This document shows positions 56,706 through 64,000 of a stretch of DNA of 64,000 nucleotides, in pieces. Numbering within the stretch: position 1 is the stretch's first letter; every line of letters begins with the position of its first letter. The notes under the pieces were generated by a model, which did not search any database, was not told where the DNA came from, and saw nothing but the letters and a program-made list of their open reading frames with translations. This DNA is from Rhipicephalus microplus. Taxonomy: Eukaryota > Arthropoda > Arachnida > Ixodida > Ixodidae. A program made the translations under genes and the position numbers. Location: NCBI RefSeq assembly GCF_043290135.1, contig NC_134700.1, forward strand, positions 242,671,088-242,735,087. Direction: 5' to 3'.

Positions 56706-58733
56706 TTGCACCGTATTTTGTCATTACTGAAAATGTCGCCTTGCGTAAAGTCATCGCTACGCTGCCCATTGGTGTTTTTGATCGTCTTGCAATATGAGTG
56801 AGCGCAGAGCAACCTGAATGTGGGGTTCAAGTCTTACTGACTTCTAGTCAATGACAGTACTTCCCTCTGGCTGCTTGCAACTTGTGTTGAAAGCGCCTTG
56901 TGTAGTTGTTTATAATGCAAAAGTAATTAAATTTTTGTAACTGCTCATTTATTTTTCTAGGGCTGTAATTCATGACAGTAATGGATTAAATTTTAATGGA
57001 AGTAATTGTAATTGTAGTCAATTGCTTATTTTCTGCAACATCTAAAAGTCCGGTCCTCACACAGTGTTCGGGAATGTTCTGGTAGAAAGGTCTCCACTTT
57101 CATTCAGTAAGGCTCTCGTCAGTCAGATGGAGCATGCAGCCCCAGAAATAAATTTTCCCCATTTCTATCCAACCAGTATCTTCATATTCTTGTGTAAAAA
57201 GCAGTTTGCCATTGCAGTCACCGACTTCCCTGTCACGTACTCATACTTTCAGTCATTGCACTAAGGCAGCCATGCATTGGAATTCAATGTTTCACATTAA
57301 GGAATGAGGACGACACTATAAAACATACGTATGGTAGCCGCCCTCCATCTCAAAAGTTCCACTCATCAATTTGCAGCAACATGCAAATTCTTCCCATTGC
57401 GTCAGATATGGTTCCAGCCAGCATCGCGCTTCATGAAAGCTGCTTGGTGAAAGCAATAAAGTGCTTTTTGTGGCCGCATTGGTCATTTTCAAAATGTAGT
57501 AACCTGCTATGACAGGCTGCAGCATCAAAGGCACGCTAGCTGGTAGTGGAACAAAGTTTATTAATAGCACCGCTGCAATACACTCGTACGTCAGTATAAC
57601 AAACATGAATATAATTAAATATCAGTTATAACGAAGTGAAAAATAGTCTTGCAATATATACAGTGGTGGGAATAACTTTTGTAGTGAATTTTCGGATATA
57701 ACGAACTTATTTTCTTGTAGGATGCAACTTTGGTATAATGAGGTTTGTACTTTTGTATAACGCATGATTGAGTGGGTTTGGGCAAAGGAAATAGAGTTAA
57801 TATCCCGAATGAACAAGGGAAAGGAAACTGCAATAACGTGCATGCACCCAGTTGGCGTGGCTGGCCCATAGCAATGAAAAAAAGAAACGTAACAGGTTGC
57901 TGTCATGAATCCTAAATACTTTTGGATCGGCACTCTTAAATCGAAATGCTGCGTTGAGAACCCTAGAAAGAGTATATTGGTGTCCGGGAATGCGTAGACT
58001 GTTTTTAATACCGCTAGAATAAAGAAAGCTTTTAGGTTTTGAAATCAAGGAGTCAGCTTCTCAGCAATGTGTCATTTTTGTGGGACATCAAAGAGACGAA
58101 TGAGCACTTACTTCAAACTGGTTTATTTATTCAGAAACACAGGATTTATCGCACTGACATATCACTGGGGACAGATACTCACATTATGTGTGGAAATTCT
58201 TTTTATTGAGGGGTGTCAACGTGTTAATCACCAAGCTTATAAATCAAGTCTGCTTCTACAACTTCACGTGTGATCTGTTCCTGGTCTTTAAAGACGACAC
58301 TCGCATGATGTGATTATCTTCATGTAAACCTGCAAAGACACGAGACGTTTAATTCATTTGCACACTTTCTTTGCATTAGCATAGCGGGTTGCCATAGCCG
58401 TAAACGTGAGAATCTGCATATAAGAAAGAGGGGCCACCTGGTGGCACTTAGATGAACAAGAGAAGCAGAGAATTGCTGTTGCAGAAACCAAACTTATTCT
58501 CTTTTTTCTGTTGGTGTAAATTCTCAGCAGCAGCATAGGCTTGAATGCGTTGACTTTTAAAACATTTTTCCACCACAGTCGCTCCACGAAAACAAAAACA
58601 CACTTATAATTGTGATGAGAAAAACCTGTCTACAGTGTTTGTATGCGCAAGCCAACGTTTCGACAAGTAGACTCTTCATCAATCTAGAGGTGAACTTGTC
58701 TTCAAGGCAATCTTTCAGCCATGTTTGGTCTTA

Positions 58734-58843
58734 TGTGGCTGCACAAAGCGTCACAACATGCCGATACCGTTGTCCAATAACCCAGTACTGTGGCTGCACA
58801 AAGCGTCACAACATGCCGATACCGTTGACCGATAACCCAGTAC
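58734..58843. repeat. 55-bp tandem duplication
   Basis: The unit beginning TGTGGCTGCACAAAGCGTCA occurs at 58734 and 58789 with only two or three differences. Confidence 0.9.
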
Positions 58844-59272
58844 TTAAGAAATGTCTCTGTGTTAACCACAATTACGTACTTGCTAATATTTTCTCTTAGA
58901 AAATTTTCATGAGTGTTGAAGGCACCTGCACAGTTGCTTGTGTGCGTGATAACAGACACTGCAGCACTGCGCGCTCACAGCTTTGTGAACCCACATGTTC
59001 TCTCGCAGTGATGTCGGTGCCCGACTCCATGCCCAGAAATGGAAACTAGTTAGCATAAATTGGGTGACATGAAATTTAGAGAAAATAACATTTATCTTCG
59101 AGTGTATATAATGCCTCCTGTAGCAATAAAAAGTGTTTTCAACAAAGAACGTACAAGCCACACAGAAACTTGATAACACCATTCTTTTAAAGTAACTTTG
59201 CGAAGTCACTTTGAACTTTCTCACTTTATAAGTATTGTACAGACCGCCAGACTCACTTTCAGATACTCTGAT

Positions 59273-59423
59273 GAAGGTGGAGATGATGTAGGCCCGTGTG
59301 CTCAGATTTGGGTGCACGTTAAAGAACCACAGGTGGTCGAAATTTCCGGAGCCCTCCACTATGGCGTCTCTCATAATCATATAGTGGTTTTGAGACGTTA
59401 AACCCCACATATCAATCAAATCA
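59273..59423 (+). mobile_element. Ruka-like SINE, copy 4
   Basis: Plus-sense copy from GTGGAGATGATGTAGGCCCG to CCACATATCAATCAAATCAA. It shares the AGATTTGGGTGCACG and GGAGCCCTCCACTA blocks with the three minus-sense copies. No clear target duplication seen. Confidence 0.85.
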
Positions 59424-60125
59424 ACCCTCAAATACTTGCTAATGTTAAAGGTTCATATCCATATATGAGGAAAAATGAAGTCCTTGTGATTAATGATCTA
59501 AATCTGCCTGGAATAAACTGAAAATTCTGTATCTTTTTTATCTAACACCAATCATGTAAACAGGTCTGAAATAATGCTTCACACAATTCGGCATCAGCTC
59601 ATAATTCAATGCATTATCAAGGTTGCTCAAAATCTGTTTCATACTTCATGCTTATTTCTCATGGCACATCCACAGTTGTAACTGATCTGGTGCACTGTCT
59701 GATCCCTACCATGTTTCAGTTTACAGAGAGCTAGCTCACTGTTCCTGTGGTACCACACAATGTACTGATCCTCCCACTGCATGATGGACTACACACATTT
59801 GTGCCCATGTTTCACGCATTCCCAACCAACTAAAAACTTGTCCAGTATATTATGCTGATAGAGATTTTTATTATTTGGCAAACTAATTGAAATGCACAGG
59901 CTTCTACTGCATTGCGAACTTGCTGGTGTCACACACTCCCCAGTTGTGAATATGTATGCATGGAGAACGCGTGACATGTATGAGCACGCATCACTCCTTC
60001 CTTTCTTGCTTTCTCTCTTTTCCTCCCCTTTTCCTCTCCCTCATTTCAGGGTAGCAAACTACGTACAACCTTGTTAACCTACCTGCCTTTTCTTTACCTG
60101 TTCCTCTCGCTGACAAATGCATAAA

Positions 60126-60295
60126 GGTGCCCAACAATATAAAGGACTGCTACAACTTCTCTGATTGGCTTAAAATGCCATCAATACAGACTCTGATAGC
60201 GTCTACTAAGAAAGTTTACATGATTCACCTTTGCAGTTAACACAGTAATTGATGAGGCACTTATGAAAGCAGCCATTGAAGTGTCTTTCAAGGAA
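60126..60295 (+). repeat. Unknown repeat, plus copy of an inverted pair
   Basis: About 170 bases sharing TTCTCTGATTGGCTTAAAAT, ATACAGACTCTGATAGCGT and GGCACTTATGAAAG with the reverse complement of 61733-61895. No motif recognised. Confidence 0.7.
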
Positions 60296-60527
60296 TACTA
60301 ATGAGCAAAATGATTTTTCTCATATTAGTGAACTACTCTTTCATGATACCAAAAACACCACTCTTGCAGTGATGGAAGTGACATTTTGCTTTTTGGAGTA
60401 GATTCTGGAGCAGAAAAAATGGTGCTTTGAAGCAGCCTTAAAATATTTATATTTATTATTAAACACACCGTACACTAGTATGCAGCTAGTGTTCAAGCAG
60501 TATAGTTGGTGTAAATCATGGGTTGGA

Positions 60528-60544
60528 GGGGGGGGGGGGGGGGG
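60528..60544. repeat. Poly-G run (17)
   Basis: Uninterrupted run of 17 G. Confidence 0.9.
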
Positions 60545-61732
60545 TTTCGGGCTTTTCTGTTGTTAGGCTGGGGAGGACACCCCTTGCAAGTGTTCTACTT
60601 GAGATTTAGCTTTAGCACGTGATATAATTGTGTTAGGAGTTATGTATAGCGTAATCAACTGTTTAAAAGGCTTTTTATCTTTTCTCTGTTAAACGTCCCT
60701 CAGCTGTGTGAACTATAGAAATAAAAACAAGGTGAAAAAAAAAAGATTATATAAAACAATGAAATTGCTCGAGCTCAAACCCTGTTTTTTTTTAATTTTA
60801 TTTGACAGCATGATTTAATTCTCATACAAATAAAAATACAACCCATATTAAAAATATGAATCGGACACCATGGTCTGATATGTGTCACCCCTTGAGATTT
60901 TTCTGGATTTGCGCCACTGAGTAGCACTGAGTAGCTTGCTTTTGGTTTCGCTTAGGCTCATGAAATCGTCCCATGGTTCAACTTCATTCTTTTTAGTTTG
61001 CCAACATCCTTTCAGAGCAGGTTTGGAGCATTACTAGGAAATATTGCACTTTGGAGTAGCATGGAGCAGCATTTCGCTTTTGGGGCAGTTTCGAGCAGCA
61101 CTTCCATTGCTGCTGTTGCAGCGAGATGCTTAGTAAGCAAAAAAAATAACACGCCAAAGGATAACGTGGATGGTGATGCCACATTGAAGCGTCCTCGCCA
61201 TTTTCAGTTACGTTGCATATTTTGACTTGCCCACTAAGTCAACTCTATGCTACGTAGCTCCTAATAAGTAAAAATGAAGTATGGTGTCCTCCAAGGGAGC
61301 CATGGGCTCAACATACCAAGATTGAAGAAATTCTGTTGAGCCAATGATGCCAAAATACGACAAATATACTTTGAAATTTGTGATGATTTTGGCACAGAAA
61401 TTTCGAATTGAAACCTTGAAGTTGATTTTCTCCTCCATAAATAAACCTATGATGGTGGAATTAACAACATTGGAGTTCTTAGCACACAATTTATTAATCT
61501 AAATCGAATCATTTCTCTTGAGTGTCTCTTTCAGGACTTTTCTTTGGGCAATAAAGTTTTACCTTCATAGATGAAAAGAAGCTTAGTTCATTTAGATCAC
61601 AAGGCAAAGACTCTAGAAAAATGCTCGCCACAGACTTATCTGACGCTCTAATAAAAAGCTTTTACATGAGGTGCATTTCTTGAGAACTTTAACCCATTAA
61701 AAAGGTCCAGAAATAGTTTTGCTGAACTATGT

Positions 61733-61895
61733 AAACGGCCATTGCTGGACACTTCACTGACTACTTTCATAAGTGCCCCTTCGGTTACTGTGCTCGTTGC
61801 AAAAGTGAATCACAAACTTTATTACTAAACGCTATCAGAGTCTGTATTGACTGTATTTTAAGCCAATCGGAGAAGTCGTAGCAACCCCTTGGACC
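61733..61895 (-). repeat. Unknown repeat, minus copy of an inverted pair
   Basis: Reverse-complement partner of 60126-60295, about 1.4 kb away. A minus-strand frame (61785-62018, YDFSDWLKIQSIQTLIAF) spans it but resembles nothing known. Confidence 0.7.
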
Positions 61896-62572
61896 AATCA
61901 CGATCATGGAATAGCACCTCTTGTCTTTTGGCCAAGTTGATCGAAACTGACTTTTTCTGGCCCTGAAAACGTCCCCAATCCATTTCTTGGTCATTTTTTC
62001 AAGGCTATTATGCAACAAATACCTAATTTTCGCTTTTTATTATTAGCAGAATTTTTATATGACTGGACATCAGCCCAAGTGACCTTTCTTTATGTCACCA
62101 CACAGTCTTCTCAAGATCATTGTGCTGTAAATTTATGAAAAAGAAAGAAAACAGTAACTCATTAATTGAATCAATCCCCTGGCGTGGGTGTGCAGAACAT
62201 GTTCAGGGAACCTGGCTTGAATAAATTCTTAGAACTCTCAATTTCACAAGGATTTTGAAAAGTGCTTTTCACTATGATACATTTGTGCACTATAGTTGAC
62301 ATTATTGCAGTTAACTATAAGCCGATTTAATATTCCAAGATTATATTGAAGTCCTGGATAGTGTTGCCCATGATTAACTCATTGTAAAGGTTTAGCTGAG
62401 TGGCAAAACAAATATTCACTTTGTCTTTCAGCCTATCTTTCACAACTGCAATAGTGATGTTAAAGTAGAAATGCAGGTAAATGCAAAAAGAAAAGGACAA
62501 CGTGGAGTAGGGCACCTTGTCTCCGTCATCTCTTGTTTGTCACATAAAACTTCATATAAAGTTTGTGATGTA

Positions 62573-62578
62573 TTTAAT
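62573..62578 (-). terminator. Candidate polyadenylation signal of the methyltransferase gene
   Basis: The minus strand reads ATTAAA, 172 bases after the stop at 62751. It is a common variant signal, but the region is AT-rich, so chance is possible. Confidence 0.35.
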
Positions 62579-62750
62579 CTATAAGATTCCATAAGATTTT
62601 ATGAGACCACTCAATCCTTGGTCAATCCCCCACAGTGGGTGTGAACCACAAGAAAAGAACAAGTTCAGTAATATCCATAGGCTACAAGTTTTCTTGGCCA
62701 ATTCACCAAGTGGGTATGTGCCAGAGCCACAAACAAGCGACGGCCAAACA

Positions 62751-63341
62751 CTACGATCTGTCGACGAGATGTGCTGCTGCACTCTTCACGCTGTAAAGCC
62801 AGACCGTGTCGACACCAGTGCCGTAAGTTTCATCTGGCGGGAGCGTGGGCAAAGGAAACCTGCATGCCAGCACCCAACTACCAGGCTTGAGCTGATGCAC
62901 AAGCTTTCGTTCTAGCGGGGCCATCATCTGCTGGACGCCGAAGATGACTACGTTGTCGAACGGCGTAAGGTCCAAGTGCCACAGGTCGGCTCGCACAAAG
63001 CGCGCGCTCGTCGTTCGCAGCGCTCGCAGCCTCGAGTAGGCGACGAGCCACGGGTTGAGCTCCACGCCAACGCAACGTGCGAAGCCCAGTCTGGCGGCGG
63101 CGAGGACGATGCGGCCGTCGCCGCTTCCCAGGTCGACCACGGCCGAGCATCGGGGCCGTCGCTGCAGCAGAGACACCACGTTGCGCACCTGAGTGTCGGT
63201 CGCCGGCACGTACGGCAGGCAGATTTTGCGCAGCGCAGGCGACAAAAAAGGCGCAGCGACTGCGAGGATGCCCACGGCACTGCATCCGGTAACTGCGATT
63301 GCCACCTTCCCGAGCAGCTCACGCTTCGCCGGCGGTTCCAT
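62751..63341 (-). CDS. ATPSCKMT: ATP synthase c-subunit lysine methyltransferase-like protein (FAM173 family)
   Basis: The family uses S-adenosylmethionine to trimethylate a lysine of the c-ring of mitochondrial ATP synthase. The 196-residue frame fits it throughout: a hydrophobic N-terminal segment (about residues 11-33) followed by the hallmark LRKICLPYVPAT, the cofactor loop DLGSGDGR (70-77), the acidic site GVELNPWLVAYSR (92-104), VVIFGVQQMM (131-140) and ACRFPLPTLPPDE then GVDTVW near the end. Human members are about 233 residues with a longer N-terminus, so an upstream start or exon is possible, but the ATG at 63341 lies just before the conserved membrane segment. One exon, high GC relative to its flanks. 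The N-terminal segment would serve as mitochondrial anchor. Confidence 0.93.
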   Translation of the reverse strand: MEPPAKRELLGKVAIAVTGCSAVGILAVAAPFLSPALRKICLPYVPATDTQVRNVVSLLQRRPRCSAVVDLGSGDGRIVLAAARLGFARCVGVELNPWLVAYSRLRALRTTSARFVRADLWHLDLTPFDNVVIFGVQQMMAPLERKLVHQLKPGSWVLACRFPLPTLPPDETYGTGVDTVWLYSVKSAAAHLVDRS

Positions 63342-64000
63342 TCCAAGGCTCAGAGATCACTTCCGAGAGCGGGAACTGTACTTTCCGCTTTAGTTGATTG
63401 TAAATGTCTGTGGCAGCATCAGAAAGAATGCACAGCACCCGCTGTACCTTTTCAGCTGTAGTCTGTAGGACCAGAGAACACCTGTAGGACTGTAGTGCCA
63501 GACATTACCTACCACTTAAGAGAACGGAAACCCAGAAACAACCTTCGGCTGTAGCACAAAAATGGGAGAGCGGCGGCGCACTGGCTATCATCATCATTAG
63601 ACAAACGCACACACACACACATTAGTTTTTGTTGGTTTGTGGACGCTTTATGGACGAACTATTCCTTCCTGCCTTCCCGACAGACGAAAACCATGAAAAT
63701 ATTTCGTTTAATGGTATGATAGTAACTGTAGTGCCGTCTCTCCTCGCGCTGTTGCAATTCAGTACGCCGCCGTTTTGTTCTGCTGTGAGAGGTTACGGTT
63801 TCCGGTCTCTACCTTAGCTCTTGTGGTGACGGGGGGCGTGCAGTTTTCCCGCAGGTGCACTCTTGTTGTTCCACATGCAACTCGGCTGGAGCGAATGGAG
63901 GTGGACAGATTTTGGGCGAATTGACGAGAGGCATGACTGCGTCGCGAGCTCATCACGTTCGTTCGCGATCGGTGGGCCAGCTGCGCACCTCCGCCACTTC
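63342..64000. other. Upstream region of the methyltransferase gene; window end
   Basis: It should contain the promoter of the minus-strand methyltransferase gene, but no element can be fixed. A short CACACA run lies at about 63609-63621. The plus-strand frame 63629-63817 shows no motif. Nothing else is seen. Confidence 0.45.

Larger units (their letters stand above)
56133..62750. other. Gene-free stretch between cab39 and the methyltransferase gene
   Basis: 6.6 kb with no convincing host gene. It holds a 188-bp MITE, a 55-bp tandem duplication, a plus-sense SINE, an inverted pair of an unknown repeat and a poly-G run. Around 57590-57730 there are phrases (TATAACGAA, GGATATAACGAAC) like those inside the TACAGT-ended elements, but no ends. 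Confidence 0.55.

Noticed and set aside
62976..63461. 161-codon plus-strand and 132/135-codon minus-strand frames at the methyltransferase
   Set aside because: Shadow frames of the GC-rich methyltransferase gene, which itself fits its family end to end.

Overview
The window looks like nuclear DNA of a hard tick (Ixodidae). Genes are split by GT-AG introns of 59 bases to 7.6 kb, three conserved animal genes sit far apart, and most of the rest is transposon debris. Copies of a short tRNA-type SINE resembling the tick Ruka family, with ATCA-repeat tails, point to ticks. The species call is inference; the gene calls rest on exon-by-exon reading with splice sites and phases checked.

Three host genes can be read with confidence. 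(1) Golgin-45 (BLZF1) on the minus strand, coding 26671 to 11794 in five exons, 337 residues. It is a Golgi coiled-coil protein that works with Rab2 and GRASP55 in stacking. (2) MO25/CAB39 on the plus strand, coding 37280 to 55913 in seven exons, 345 residues. It is the scaffold that activates LKB1-STRAD and GCK-family kinases. (3) An ATPSCKMT/FAM173-type mitochondrial lysine methyltransferase on the minus strand, 63341 to 62751, one uninterrupted 196-codon frame. Genes 1 and 2 are head to head, about 10.5 kb apart. No upstream untranslated exon or promoter could be fixed.

Layout. 1-9.9 kb has no host gene: a Ruka-like SINE, inverted repeats, a 28-bp minisatellite, a 5'-truncated I-type LINE with an RNase H domain (4.3-5.6 kb) and simple repeats. 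9.9-10.7 kb is a Ty3/gypsy reverse transcriptase relic. 11.8-26.7 kb is golgin-45; its last intron holds an intact 643-codon Mutator-like transposase inside a 3.0-kb element with TTAA at both ends, and its other introns hold Tigger, PIF/Harbinger and gypsy relics. 26.7-37.2 kb holds two Penelope-type GIY-YIG relics (one split by a SINE), a second SINE and a 970-bp terminal-inverted-repeat element. 37.2-56.1 kb is cab39, whose introns carry a solo LTR, a 320-bp near-perfect hairpin, three Tigger-type elements, two TACAGT-ended MITEs and a broken Mutator copy. 56-62.7 kb has no gene, with a small MITE, a SINE and an inverted pair of an unknown repeat.

The three host genes share no pathway, so this is ordinary euchromatin with normal neighbours. 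The most notable points are the intact transposase with its unusual TTAA ends, the hairpin inside cab39, and several internally deleted Tigger elements that show how the MITEs arose. I found no clear case of a wholly new system.
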